This document shows positions 39,828 through 48,051 of a DNA stretch of 64,000 nucleotides, piece by piece. This DNA is from Mycolicibacterium flavescens. GTDB lineage: Bacteria; Actinomycetota; Actinomycetes; Mycobacteriales; Mycobacteriaceae. The notes under the pieces were generated by a model. It saw only the letters and a list, made by a program, of their open reading frames with translations, searched no databases and was not told where the DNA came from. The stretch lies in assembly GCA_900637135.1 (NCBI GenBank), contig LR134353.1, forward strand, positions 2,666,001 to 2,730,000, written 5' to 3'. Position 1 is the stretch's first letter. Each line of letters opens with the position of its first letter. A program made the position numbers and the translations under genes.

Positions 39828-39850
39828 CCGGTTTGTGAAAGAGGGCACGA

Positions 39851-39876
39851 GAGGGGCACCCGCGAGGGTGCCCCTC
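39851..39876 (+). terminator. Stem-loop terminator after the small secreted protein gene
   Basis: GAGGGGCACCC and GGGTGCCCCTC form a perfect 11-bp stem around a GCGA loop, followed by TTCGCGTTT. The strength and position fit a rho-independent-like terminator, as mycobacterial terminators often lack a full U-run. It lies just before the ankyrin gene start. Confidence 0.85.
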
Positions 39877-39901
39877 TTCGCGTTTGGGCACAATCCTGGC
39901 T

Positions 39902-40849
39902 GTGGCCGAACTCGCCCGGTATCAGGACGGGCCCGCACGGGTCGTGATCCTGTCAGACGGCGCCGATGTGGTCTTCCGGACCGACCACGCCGACGGCGAA
40001 CGGCCGAATATCACCGAAACCCGCATGCCGGTCTCCGATTTCGTCGCCCGAGGCGAAGGCCCGTGGCCCTGGTACGACCTCGGCCCCAAACGCGAGGCTT
40101 CGTTGAGGGCGCTGGCCGCGCTCGGCGTCGACCCACCGGATTGGACCGAGCCGTTACCACCGGACGTCCTTGACCTGTTCGACCGGGCACAGCGCGGCGA
40201 CTCGGCGGTGATCGAACTGCTCGCGATGGGTGCCGATCCCGATCCCGTGGACGCATGTGGTGCATCACCGCTCTGGTACGCGGTGCGCTCACCGGGGTTG
40301 GGCATCGCGGTGGCGTTGATCGATGCCGGCGCCGACGCGGGACGCCGCATCGAGTTGTCGGCTCACGGTGAGCGCTACACCAGGATCCTGCACGAGATCG
40401 TGCGCAACGGTCGCACGGTGGCGCTGAACCACGCCCTGGCCAACGGCGTCTGCCCGGCGGTGCTGGACTCCGAGGGCGCGACACCACTGCACGTGCTCAG
40501 CAGCGACGGCGACAACGTCAACCCGCAAATGGTGCGCGCCCTGGTCCGTGCCGGTGCGCCGGTCCAGGCAGCGCTGCCCGACGGTACTCAACCCATCGAC
40601 AGGGCCGCGCGGCTCGTGCTGCCCGCGACCGTCGCGGCGCTCGTCGACCACGGCGCCGACCCCGGGCGCGGGCTCGACGCGCTGATGTCGTGGTGGGCTC
40701 TCGGGGCGGAGGTCAGCGCCGAGAAGGCCGGTGTCGTGGCCGACGTCGTCGATGTGCTGCGCACCGGCGGCGCCGAGGTGACCGCACGACACCGTGACCT
40801 CGCGGCCGGTGCCAGCGTCGAGCGGGTGACGGCGGCCCTGCGTCCTTAG
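39902..40849 (+). CDS. Ankyrin-repeat protein
   Basis: 315-residue protein from a GTG at 39902 (VAELARYQDGPARVVILSDG). The N-terminal 90 residues are unrecognised; residues about 95-310 hold ankyrin-like units: AVIELLAMGADPDPVDACGA, SPLWYAVRSPGLGIAVALID, EGATPLHVLSSDGDNVNPQM and ATVAALVDHGADPGRGLDAL. Ankyrin repeats mediate protein binding. The frame extends to 39884, but that TTG abuts the terminator. No partner is evident from its neighbours. Confidence 0.88.
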   Translation: MAELARYQDGPARVVILSDGADVVFRTDHADGERPNITETRMPVSDFVARGEGPWPWYDLGPKREASLRALAALGVDPPDWTEPLPPDVLDLFDRAQRGDSAVIELLAMGADPDPVDACGASPLWYAVRSPGLGIAVALIDAGADAGRRIELSAHGERYTRILHEIVRNGRTVALNHALANGVCPAVLDSEGATPLHVLSSDGDNVNPQMVRALVRAGAPVQAALPDGTQPIDRAARLVLPATVAALVDHGADPGRGLDALMSWWALGAEVSAEKAGVVADVVDVLRTGGAEVTARHRDLAAGASVERVTAALRP

Positions 40850-40850
40850 C

Positions 40851-40867
40851 AGACCCTCGCGGGGTCT
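40851..40867. terminator. Convergent stem-loop between ankyrin and DUF732 genes
   Basis: AGACCC and GGGTCT pair around TCGCG directly after the ankyrin stop, overlapping the DUF732 stop codon by two bases. It is short (6 bp) but GC-rich and could end transcription from both sides. Confidence 0.5.
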
Positions 40868-41231
40868 AGATCCCGAGGAACGGCAGCGGGATCGGCGAGT
40901 TACCGCTGCCGATCGACGACACCATTGCAGGGCAGAACATCGAGATGGCGATGCCGGTGAACATGGTCGCCGGACCCAGCGACATGCCGCCCATTTCGGC
41001 GACCTTGGCCGCGACGTTGGCGGCGTTCTGGCCCGGATCGGACAGCATGGGGCACACCTGCTGGCCGACGGCGACGGCACTGCTCGGATCGCTCATGACG
41101 ACGCCGGCCTCGGACACCGCGTTGAGGAAGGCGTCGTCGACGGGGTCGGCCTGCGCGGGCGCGGCCACCACGGCCGCTGCGGCGAGAAGTCCGGAGGTCA
41201 GCGCGAGCGCCGACACGGGTTTGCTAAGCAC
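40866..41231 (-). CDS. DUF732 secreted protein
   Basis: 121-residue mycobacterial DUF732 protein. The signal peptide (LTSGLLAAAAVVAAPAQA) is followed by DPVDDAFLNAVSEAGVVMSD, VAVGQQVCPMLSDPG and AISMFCPAMVSSI. The two cysteines (QQVCP and MFCPA) are at the conserved spacing for a disulfide. The family is a small helical secreted protein of unknown role, widely multiplied in mycobacteria. It is convergent with the ankyrin gene. Confidence 0.93.
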   Translation of the reverse strand: MLSKPVSALALTSGLLAAAAVVAAPAQADPVDDAFLNAVSEAGVVMSDPSSAVAVGQQVCPMLSDPGQNAANVAAKVAEMGGMSLGPATMFTGIAISMFCPAMVSSIGSGNSPIPLPFLGI

Positions 41232-41256
41232 CCGGGAAGCCTACGCTGTGGAACCC

Positions 41257-41838
41257 TCAGACGCCCGTCCAGGCGGTGTCGATGGTGGAGCCTACGTCGA
41301 TCACCTTGGCCTTCTGGGAGGCCGGGCTGTCGATCTCGCCGGCGACGTGGGCGGCGATGAACCGCCGGATCTCGGCGTCGATGCCACCGAGGATGCGAAC
41401 CAGCTCCCCCCGCAGCGACTTGGACGTGACATGGATGGAGATGTCGGAGGCCCGCGGTTTCTCGACGTCGAGGATCAACAGCAACGGTTCCGCGGCACGG
41501 GCGGTCGCATTCAGCGCGATCTCGCCGAAAACCATGAACTTCGGCTTGTCGATGCGCAGATCGACCATCATGTCGATCTCCAGGGGGATGCGGATGGCGA
41601 ACGTGATCATCGGGCCCACGTGGCGGGTCAGTCGCGGTTCCTGGATCCGCACCTTGGCGGTGACCTTCGCGATCTTGCCCGGACCCTGAGCGATCGGGCC
41701 CATCTCGAACTCGTCGCCGGCGATGTCGGCGATAGCGCTGCCGACGCGCTGCTCGGTCACGGCGACCTCGAAGAATCTGCGGCCGAATTCCTCGTAGGTG
41801 ATCTCGGTGGGCTCATCGTCGACAGGCATGGTGCTCAT
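41257..41838 (-). CDS. Conserved hypothetical protein, 193 aa
   Basis: EPTEITYEEFGRRFFEVAVT at the N-terminus, then alternating strands (VTAKVRIQEPRLTRHVGPMI, IPLEIDMMVDLRIDKPKFMV, LLLILDVEKPRASDISIHVT) and a helical C-terminus (GGIDAEIRRFIAAHVAGEID). There is no signal or membrane segment. The strand pattern resembles DUF2993-like or SRPBCC-like lipid-binding folds, but I cannot place it. It sits directly upstream of DUF732, 25 bases apart, same strand. Confidence 0.85.
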   Translation of the reverse strand: MSTMPVDDEPTEITYEEFGRRFFEVAVTEQRVGSAIADIAGDEFEMGPIAQGPGKIAKVTAKVRIQEPRLTRHVGPMITFAIRIPLEIDMMVDLRIDKPKFMVFGEIALNATARAAEPLLLILDVEKPRASDISIHVTSKSLRGELVRILGGIDAEIRRFIAAHVAGEIDSPASQKAKVIDVGSTIDTAWTGV

Positions 41839-41955
41839 ACAGTCTCACGCGCCCAGTTCGCGCTGCACGCGACGCGACCGCCGCGACCGAATTGAGACAC
41901 CTCGTACACGCCTCTCGCGTTCCCGCGACCGTTCCGCGACCCCGTGTGCCTACCG

Positions 41956-42141
41956 TCAACGACCGTCGTTGCTGCGTGCCTCGGCCCCGCTCTCCCCCGC
42001 GTCGATAGCGTCGTCGGAAAACGTCTGGCCGACGTAGGTGCCGTCGTCGCCGCCGCTGTCCTTGCCGGCGCGCGAGGTTGCCACGTGGTCGTCCTCGGTG
42101 ACGCCCTCTTCGCTGGTGTCGTCGTCTTCGCGCGGAGTCAT
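41956..42141 (-). CDS. Small acidic protein, 61 aa
   Basis: Highly acidic short protein with TSEEGVTEDDHVATSRAG, GGDDGTYVGQTFSDDAIDAG and ESGAEARSNDGR; likely disordered. The ATG overlaps the stop of the upstream four-helix membrane protein gene (ATGA), which is the main reason to accept it. No family is recognised. The 117 bases downstream, before the DUF at 41257-41838, hold nothing I can support. Confidence 0.65.
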   Translation of the reverse strand: MTPREDDDTSEEGVTEDDHVATSRAGKDSGGDDGTYVGQTFSDDAIDAGESGAEARSNDGR

Positions 42142-42575
42142 GCGGCCGGATTACCCGCCGTGGATGTGGTCAAACGGTCCCTCGACGGAGACCGGGGAGG
42201 CACCAGCTTGAGCGCCAGAAGCCCGAGCACCGCCACGACGAGGGCCGGTGTCCCGTACAGCAGGACCCCCATGGCCAGCGTTGTCGTCGAACCGCTCATC
42301 GCGGAGGCCACCACGTAGACCGAGAACACCCAGCTCGCGAGCAGGGCGACGCTCATCACGACCACCGCGACGGCCATGCTGCGGGCAGGCCCGTAGTACC
42401 GGTAACCGCTGACAGTGAGCACCGCGACGGTCGGGATGCCCAAGATCGCGGCGGCCGCCCATATCTGCTCGAGCGTCGCGAGCCGTCCGATTGTGGGCAG
42501 GATCAGGCACGACGCCAGCACCGCGGCCACGACGACGCCCACAACGGCGATCTCGCGTGAATCAGTGTGTCGCAT
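42138..42575 (-). CDS. Four-helix membrane protein, hypothetical
   Basis: 145 residues with four hydrophobic segments: EIAVVGVVVAAVLASCLILP, IWAAAAILGIPTVAVLTVSG, SMAVAVVVMSVALLASWVFS and GVLLYGTPALVVAVLGLLAL, then a short basic tail (PPRSPSRDRL). Start ATG at 42575 (MRHTDSREIAVVG). The frame continues upstream to 42719, but that part overlaps the NTF2-like gene. Function is unknown; it is co-translated with the acidic 61-residue protein. Confidence 0.8.
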   Translation of the reverse strand: MRHTDSREIAVVGVVVAAVLASCLILPTIGRLATLEQIWAAAAILGIPTVAVLTVSGYRYYGPARSMAVAVVVMSVALLASWVFSVYVVASAMSGSTTTLAMGVLLYGTPALVVAVLGLLALKLVPPRSPSRDRLTTSTAGNPAA

Positions 42576-42621
42576 GGTTGCCGGGTTGCCCCCGGCCCGA
42601 GGACGCGAAACGTCGGGTGGT

Positions 42622-43425
42622 TCAGCCCACCGGGGCGGCGTAGTAGCGGATTCGTCTGATCGAGAACGGTGTCGCCGCCACGTCGGCGATGAGCACATCG
42701 CGCGACCCGGCGCCCTCAATGCCGCACACCAGGCTGTGACCCGAACCGATCAGTTTGCGCGAGCGGGCGCCGGCAAGCCGCGACAGCAGCTCGGTGCTGC
42801 CCATCGGCGTGTGCTCACCTGCGGTGATCTGTGCGGCGCCGCCCAACCAGCGCCGCAGCCCGACCTCGTCACCGGCATGGGCAGCCGCCAGGAACTCGTC
42901 GAACCGTCGCTTGCCCTGGGGGCCGATCCCCCGGAAGCCGCCGAGAAAGCCGAGCGCCCCGACGATGCCCTGGTTCGTCAGTAGCGCCCGCGACAGTTGC
43001 AGCCCGGCGGGCACCGATCGGATCCCGCCTCTGAGGAACTGCCCGACCATCGCTGGAAGTTCCCAATAGGCTGACAGCTCAGCGATTTTCAGCTCGTCCG
43101 CGTCGACTTCGAGGTGGTAGCGCAGGTAGGCGGGAATCCGCATCGTCAAACCGGCCGCCATTCGGACCTCCAGTTCCAGATCGCGGATCACGGTCGAGCC
43201 GACCACGATGTCGACGTCGCGGTGGAACGCGATGTCGCGCGGACCGACGAAGGTGTCGTAGAAGCGGGCGATGGCCGTCGTCCCGCGGTGCGGTTGCGAA
43301 CCCACCGGGTCTTCGATGATCCCGTCGAAGGTGAAGGCCGCGACCCACGCCTCGCGATCGTGGACGGCGACCGCGGCCGGGGATCGCTCGACGGCGGCCA
43401 GGGCGTCGGCCCGGGAGATGGCCAT
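42622..43425 (-). CDS. NTF2/SnoaL-like protein, 267 aa
   Basis: The N-terminal 125 residues are an NTF2-like domain: VAVHDREAWVAAFTFDGIIE, PVGSQPHRGTTAIARFYDTF and ELKIAELSAYWELPAMVGQF. The C-terminal half (FDEFLAAAHAGDEVGLRRWL, DVLIADVAATPFSIRRIRYY) looks like a second, divergent NTF2-like unit, so the protein may be a tandem. Relatives include ketosteroid-isomerase-like enzymes. It is divergent from the 135-residue gene at 43533. Confidence 0.82.
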   Translation of the reverse strand: MAISRADALAAVERSPAAVAVHDREAWVAAFTFDGIIEDPVGSQPHRGTTAIARFYDTFVGPRDIAFHRDVDIVVGSTVIRDLELEVRMAAGLTMRIPAYLRYHLEVDADELKIAELSAYWELPAMVGQFLRGGIRSVPAGLQLSRALLTNQGIVGALGFLGGFRGIGPQGKRRFDEFLAAAHAGDEVGLRRWLGGAAQITAGEHTPMGSTELLSRLAGARSRKLIGSGHSLVCGIEGAGSRDVLIADVAATPFSIRRIRYYAAPVG

Positions 43426-43532
43426 AGAGGTTGCCTACCACTTCGGGATCGCTTCAGTCGACTACTTCCCCGCATGCGGGCACACTGGAAGAGATACCGC
43501 GCACAGGTGCGGGCGCCCCAGGAGGAGGCACG

Positions 43533-43940
43533 ATGAGCAGCAACGGCCCGTTCGGGTTCGACCCCGAGGAGTTCGACCGCGTCGTGCGCGAAGCCGGTGA
43601 GGGTCTGCGCGACGCGCTCGACGGCTTCGGCAGGTTCTTCAGCACGTCAGGGGAACGCGCGGGCTGGGCCAACCTGGTTGACGAGTTCACCCGCTCGTCG
43701 CGGCCCCGACGCGAACCGGAGACCACCGGGGAGACCGGTGACGGGGTATGGGCGATATACACCGTGGACGACGACGGCGGTGCGCACATCGAGCAGGTCT
43801 ACCCCACCGAGTTGGATGCGCTGCGGGCCAACAAGAACAACACCGATCCCGCCCGCAAGGTGCGGTTCCTGCCGTACGGCATCGCGGTCAGCGTCTTGGA
43901 CGCATCCGATCCCGACTCCACCCCCAGCGACGACGCCTAG
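43533..43940 (+). CDS. Conserved hypothetical protein, 135 aa
   Basis: The ATG at 43533 follows GGAGGAGG, so the longer frame is rejected. The N-terminus is FGFDPEEFDRVVREAGEGLR with a helical stretch; the C-terminal half (GVWAIYTVDDDGGAHIEQVY, PTELDALRANKNNTDPARKV, FLPYGIAVSVLDAS) is a compact alpha/beta unit often found alone in mycobacterial genomes. There is no signal peptide. Function is unknown. It converges with the antigen-85-like gene. Confidence 0.82.
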   Translation: MSSNGPFGFDPEEFDRVVREAGEGLRDALDGFGRFFSTSGERAGWANLVDEFTRSSRPRREPETTGETGDGVWAIYTVDDDGGAHIEQVYPTELDALRANKNNTDPARKVRFLPYGIAVSVLDASDPDSTPSDDA

Positions 43941-43961
43941 CGCGAAACCGTGTGCGCCGCT

Positions 43962-44960
43962 TCACCGTTGGTTTGTCGGCTGGGCTTCGAGCACTCGCGC
44001 AATATCGGGTTTCATCTGCTGCAACTGCTGGCCTGCATAGCCCCAGCTGTGGATGCCCGCGGGGAAGTTGAAGACGCCGTTGTTCCCGCCGGCGGCGATG
44101 TATGCGTCGACGAACGCCCGGTTCGACTCGATCGCGAAGCCCTCGAGGAAGCCGAGCCCGGCGATGGGTGCGTCGGGATTGGTCAGCGCGGGATCGGTGA
44201 GTGTGCCGTCGCCGCAGTAGATCCAGACGCGCGTTCCGTTGGCGGCGAGCCGACCGGCCTGCACCGTGGGATCGTTGCGGGCCCACGCCGGATCGCCGGG
44301 CGGGCCCCACATCGCGGCGGGATCGAAGCCGCCGTTCCACATCTGCGCGACTCTGACCTGACCCGGGCCGTTGGGCGCGGACAGGTTCAGAAAGCCCGAC
44401 AGCGATCCGGCGTAGCTGAACAGTTGCGGGTGGTAGGCGGCCAAAATCAGCGCCGCCGAACCGCCCATCGAGAACCCGACCACGGCGTTGCGGGTCGGCC
44501 GGACCCCTTTGTTGGAGGCCAGCCACACCGGCAGTTCCTGGGTGAGGAAGGTCTCCCACTTGTACGTGTAGGTCGTGCCGTTGCCGACCGCGGGCGCATA
44601 CCAGTCGGAGTAGAAGCTCGACTTGCCGCCGACGGGCATCACCACCGAGATGCCGGAGCCGTCATACCAGTCGAAGGCCTGGGTGTTGATGTCCCAGCCG
44701 TTGAGGTCGTCGCCCGCCTCCATGCTGTCGAGCAGATACAACGCCGGTGAGTCGTCGCCGGCACCGAGGAACTCGACGCGAACGGTGCGGTTCATCGCCG
44801 CCGACGGCACTTCCAGGTGTTCGATCGGAAGGCTCGGATCCGAAAAGGCCTGTGCGGTTGGGCTCGCACCGCCGGCAGCGAGGGCCGGCAGCATCGCTGC
44901 GGCCACCGTCGCTGCAGCCCAGGTAGCCCGGCGCAATGACGGCCACTTCACGAGCGCCAT
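43962..44960 (-). CDS. Antigen-85-like mycolyltransferase/esterase
   Basis: 332-residue secreted alpha/beta hydrolase. Signal peptide to about residue 38 (GASPTAQA), then FSDPSLPIEHLEVPSAAMNR, NGWDINTQAFDWYDGSGISV and MPVGGKSSFYSDWYAPAVG, all antigen-85 landmarks. The triad is present: S164 (VGFSMGGSA), E273 (GFLEGFAIES) and H304 (GIHSWGY), with WIYCGDG keeping the conserved cysteine. The elbow is GFSMGG instead of the usual GLSMAG. Antigen 85 transfers mycolic acids to trehalose and arabinogalactan; this paralogue may have another acceptor. ATG at 44960 follows GGGAGG. Confidence 0.93.
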   Translation of the reverse strand: MALVKWPSLRRATWAAATVAAAMLPALAAGGASPTAQAFSDPSLPIEHLEVPSAAMNRTVRVEFLGAGDDSPALYLLDSMEAGDDLNGWDINTQAFDWYDGSGISVVMPVGGKSSFYSDWYAPAVGNGTTYTYKWETFLTQELPVWLASNKGVRPTRNAVVGFSMGGSAALILAAYHPQLFSYAGSLSGFLNLSAPNGPGQVRVAQMWNGGFDPAAMWGPPGDPAWARNDPTVQAGRLAANGTRVWIYCGDGTLTDPALTNPDAPIAGLGFLEGFAIESNRAFVDAYIAAGGNNGVFNFPAGIHSWGYAGQQLQQMKPDIARVLEAQPTNQR

Positions 44961-45052
44961 CGATGACCTCCCTATCATCGCCGACCCTGAGCGGACGATA
45001 CGCCCGCGAGAGCCATCACCCGCGGTTTTCGCAACACTCGCCCCTCTTTCGC

Positions 45053-45107
45053 GAAATGGCATTTCGGCAGGGAAAGTTCGAGTGGACGCCTTCCGGAATG
45101 CCATTTC
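45053..45107. promoter_or_regulatory. Paired palindromes GAAATGNCATTTC between the antigen-85-like and aldehyde dehydrogenase genes
   Basis: GAAATGGCATTTC (45053-45065) is a perfect 13-bp palindrome and GGAATGCCATTTC (45095-45107) is the same with one mismatch. Their centres, 45059 and 45101, are 42 bp apart, four helical turns, so both face one side of the DNA. They lie in the 270-bp divergent promoter region and are likely operators of one regulator acting on both genes. AT-rich DNA (GCTAAGTTTGCATAAATAG) follows towards the dehydrogenase. Confidence 0.75.
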
Positions 45108-45230
45108 GCGGCCGAGTCGGCGCACCATCCCGGCTCGCCATTTTGCTAAGTTTGCATAAATAGCGACTTTGGCGGGCGTACGGTGCGCTCGATGCGGAAC
45201 TCGCCCGTGGGTCGACGAGGAGGCGCTGTC

Positions 45231-46688
45231 TTGAGATCGCTGACATACGAACGGCTTTTCATCGGCGGCCGATGGGAAGCGCCGGCCACCGGGCAACGTA
45301 TCGCGGTCATCTCACCGCACACCGAGGAGCGCATCGGCCAGACACCGGAGGCCGCCGCCGGCGATGTCGACCGTGCGGTGCAGGCCGCGCGCAAGGCGTT
45401 CGACGAGGGCCCGTGGCCGCGGATGAGCGTCGACGAACGCATGGAGAAGGTCGAGAAGCTCGCGACGGTTTACGCGGCTCACACCGACGAGATGGCCGAC
45501 CTCATCACCGCGGAAATGGGCTCGCCGCGCAGCTTCAGCCGGTTGGGGCAGGCCACCGGTGCGCTGGCCCAGATGCATCTGATCCTGGCCACCGCGAAGG
45601 AGTTCCCGTGGATCGAGCGGCGCCGAGGGTTGTTCGGCGACGTACAGATCCGGCGCGCGCCCGTCGGCGTGGTCGGGGCGATCGTGCCATGGAACGTGCC
45701 GCAGTTCCTCATCATGCCGAAGATGATCCCGGCGCTCATCGCAGGCTGCGCGGTCGTGGTAAAACCGGCTCCCGAGACGCCCATCGACGCGCTGTGGTTG
45801 GCCGAGATGCTCGAGGAAGTCGACCTTCCCGAAGGCGTCGTCTCAGTCCTTCCCGGCGGACGCGACACCGGTGAGCACCTGGTGCGTCACCCCGGAGTGG
45901 ACAAGATCTCGTTCACCGGTTCGTCGGCCACCGGACGCCATATCGCCGCCGTATGCGGGGAGCAACTCAAACGCGTCAGCCTCGAGTTGGGCGGCAAGTC
46001 GGCGGCGATCATCCTCGACGACGCCGACATCGACCGCACGGTCGAGCATTTGAAGACGGCGAGCCTGATGAACAACGGGCAGGCGTGCGTCGCGCAGACG
46101 CGGATCCTGGTGAGCGAACGCCGACACGACGATGTGGTGGACGCGCTGAGCGCGATGATGTCGGGGCTTCAGGTGGGTGATCCCGCCGACGATGCCACCG
46201 ACATCGGCCCGCTGGTGGCGCAACGTCAACAGCAGAGGGTGCAGGGTTACATCGATGCGGGGCTCGCCGAGGGGGCGCGAATGGTGGTGGGCGGCACCGA
46301 CTCACCGCGTGAGCGCGGATGGTACGTCCAGCCGACGCTGTTCACCGACGCCACCAACGGGATGCGTATCGCCCGCGAGGAGATCTTCGGGCCGGTGCTG
46401 ACCGTGCTGACGTACGCCGATGAACGCGACGCGATCCGGATCGCCAACGACAGCGACTACGGGCTGGCAGGCTCGGTCTGGACGGCCGACGTCGCGCACG
46501 GGCTGGAGATCGCCTCGCAGATTCGGACCGGCACCTACGGGATCAATATGTACACGCTCGATACGACGATGCCGTTCGGCGGGTTCAAGCAGTCCGGAAT
46601 CGGTCGCGAGTTCGGCGCGGAGGGACTGTCGGAGTACGTCGAGTTGCAGACGACCATCAGCGCGGACAAGATGCCCGACCTAACGTGA
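45231..46688 (+). CDS. Aldehyde dehydrogenase
   Basis: 485-residue NAD(P)-dependent aldehyde dehydrogenase. Motifs: VGAIVPWNVPQFLIMPKMIP, DKISFTGSSATGRHIAAVCG, SLELGGKSAAIILDDADIDR with the general-base glutamate, NNGQACVAQTRILVSERR with the catalytic cysteine and REEIFGPVLTVLTYADERDA. A TTG at 45231 has GAGGAGG at good spacing and places YERLFIGGRW at the usual N-terminal distance; ATGs at 45183 and 45192 lack one. It meets the convergent MaoC-like gene with a nine-base overlap. Probably the last oxidation step from alcohol to acid in this island. Confidence 0.94.
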   Translation: MRSLTYERLFIGGRWEAPATGQRIAVISPHTEERIGQTPEAAAGDVDRAVQAARKAFDEGPWPRMSVDERMEKVEKLATVYAAHTDEMADLITAEMGSPRSFSRLGQATGALAQMHLILATAKEFPWIERRRGLFGDVQIRRAPVGVVGAIVPWNVPQFLIMPKMIPALIAGCAVVVKPAPETPIDALWLAEMLEEVDLPEGVVSVLPGGRDTGEHLVRHPGVDKISFTGSSATGRHIAAVCGEQLKRVSLELGGKSAAIILDDADIDRTVEHLKTASLMNNGQACVAQTRILVSERRHDDVVDALSAMMSGLQVGDPADDATDIGPLVAQRQQQRVQGYIDAGLAEGARMVVGGTDSPRERGWYVQPTLFTDATNGMRIAREEIFGPVLTVLTYADERDAIRIANDSDYGLAGSVWTADVAHGLEIASQIRTGTYGINMYTLDTTMPFGGFKQSGIGREFGAEGLSEYVELQTTISADKMPDLT

Positions 46689-47099
46689 CAGCTCGAGCGT
46701 CAATTCCGCCGGGCAGCACAGCTCGCCGCGTTGGTTGCTCACGGTGATCTGCAGATCGACCAGGCCGCTGTCCCGCTTGGCCACGACGCGCCCGCGACCC
46801 ACCATGGAGTCGCCGGCGTAGATGGAGCCCAGCAGGGTGATCTTGCGGCGCACCACCCGGCTGTAGGGGCCGGCCCAGTCGGTGGCGATACGGTCGACGA
46901 ATCCGGCGATGTGCATCGTGTTGACGAAGATCGTCGGATACCCCTGCTGTTCGGCGTAGCGCGGATCGTAGTGTGCCGGAAAGTAATCCCATGTCGCACC
47001 GGGGTTCATCACGACGCGCTGGTAGTCGATGTGGTCCACCAGTTCCGGCAGGTCCGTAGGGACCGTGACCCGCTTCCATTGCACGCCGTCTTCCGCCAT
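46680..47099 (-). CDS. MaoC-like hot-dog protein, small hydratase subunit
   Basis: 139-residue hot-dog fold protein: HIDYQRVVMNPGATWDYFPA, QGYPTIFVNTMHIAGFVDRI and GRGRVVAKRDSGLVDLQITV. The family includes one subunit of two-part enoyl-CoA hydratases of steroid and fatty acid degradation, such as the ChsH1/ChsH2 type. The ATG shares a base with the stop of the upstream MaoC-like gene (TGATG), so the two likely form a heteromer. The frame open to 47444 is not used. Confidence 0.85.
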   Translation of the reverse strand: MAEDGVQWKRVTVPTDLPELVDHIDYQRVVMNPGATWDYFPAHYDPRYAEQQGYPTIFVNTMHIAGFVDRIATDWAGPYSRVVRRKITLLGSIYAGDSMVGRGRVVAKRDSGLVDLQITVSNQRGELCCPAELTLELSR

Positions 47100-47629
47100 C
47101 ACGTTTGCGCCTCGGGCGTGAACCGGAACAAGGTGTTGCGGTTGACGGCGACCAATGTGCCGTCGTCGCGGCGGAACTCGTCGCAAGTCTGCACGAAGTG
47201 GCCGATCCCGAGGCGAGTGCGCTTTGGAGGCGAGACCGACACGACCTCCTCGATCACGTGCAAGCGATCCCCTTCCACGATGGCGCAGGGGAACTCGGCG
47301 TCGTTGGCGGCGTTGATGAACGTCGTCCCAGGCAGCGGCACGCGAATCGCGATCGCGGCGAGCGGCGGTCGGCGGTTCGGCAGCCACGGCGGCGGGATCA
47401 GCCACCCCATCAGCAGCCCGGGTGGGGCCAGCAACCCGCCCCACTGGCGGCGGGCGAAATCGTCGTCCCAGTAGCCCGGATTGGAGTCGCGGACCATGGC
47501 CGCGAAGTGTTGGATGCGGGCCGCGCTCACTGCGGTCCCGGCGTACCGCGGCTCCGTGCGCGTGCCGACCATCTGCAACGCGTCGTCATATGTGCCGAAC
47601 GCCAGCTCGTAGCGCACAGTCTCGGTCAC
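47099..47629 (-). CDS. MaoC-like / FAS1 dehydratase-region hot-dog protein
   Basis: 176-residue hot-dog protein with the N-terminal hydratase pattern: VSAARIQHFAAMVRDSNPGY, DFARRQWGGLLAPPGLLMGW and VEGDRLHVIEEVVSVSPPKR. It lacks the clear D-x4-H of R-hydratases in the visible sequence, so catalysis may need the partner at 46680. Its start overlaps the stop of the NTF2-like gene (ATGA). It is part of a five-gene minus-strand operon. Confidence 0.87.
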   Translation of the reverse strand: MTETVRYELAFGTYDDALQMVGTRTEPRYAGTAVSAARIQHFAAMVRDSNPGYWDDDFARRQWGGLLAPPGLLMGWLIPPPWLPNRRPPLAAIAIRVPLPGTTFINAANDAEFPCAIVEGDRLHVIEEVVSVSPPKRTRLGIGHFVQTCDEFRRDDGTLVAVNRNTLFRFTPEAQT

Positions 47630-48039
47630 CCCGGCAGCGCGCTCTCACGGGGAACCGCATCCCAGGCCAGTCGGCGCGAGGCGAAGTACCACCCGCCGCG
47701 CTCGTAGACGAGACGGTCGGTGTAGCTGCCGGTGGCCTGGAGTTCGTTGTCACAGAACAGCAATGCGACGCACTGCTGAGTCGCTTCGACGCCGTCGACG
47801 GTGATGTCGTGGTCGACGGTGACCAGTCGCCGACCATTTCCACCGTCGAAAGCGTCGGCAAGGGTGGTGAACGACTCCTCGCCCCTGGTGTAGGTCGCAC
47901 CGGAATGCCGGAAGGTCGCGAGCCAGCCGGTCAGGTCACCGCTGGAGAACAACCGGTTGTGCCTGGCGTCGAGGTTGAGGATTCCTGCCCGCCCCGCCAG
48001 CCCGTCGAGCACGTACTGCTGTTGGTAGCTCAATGCCAT
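47626..48039 (-). CDS. SnoaL/NTF2-like protein
   Basis: 137-residue cone-fold protein: QQQYVLDGLAGRAGILNLDA, RLFSSGDLTGWLATFRHSGA and DNELQATGSYTDRLVYERGG. It resembles the small beta-subunit-like proteins of ring-hydroxylating dioxygenases and SnoaL isomerases. It lies twelve bases after the acyl-CoA ligase gene and is ATGA-coupled to the MaoC-like gene. A structural or isomerase role in the same pathway is likely. Confidence 0.87.
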   Translation of the reverse strand: MALSYQQQYVLDGLAGRAGILNLDARHNRLFSSGDLTGWLATFRHSGATYTRGEESFTTLADAFDGGNGRRLVTVDHDITVDGVEATQQCVALLFCDNELQATGSYTDRLVYERGGWYFASRRLAWDAVPRESALPG

Positions 48040-48051
48040 TGTGTGACTCCT

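Noticed and set aside
45183..45230. Upstream ATG starts of the aldehyde dehydrogenase
   Set aside because: They lack a ribosome site, while GAGGAGG lies just before the TTG at 45231 and the protein then has the usual N-terminus.
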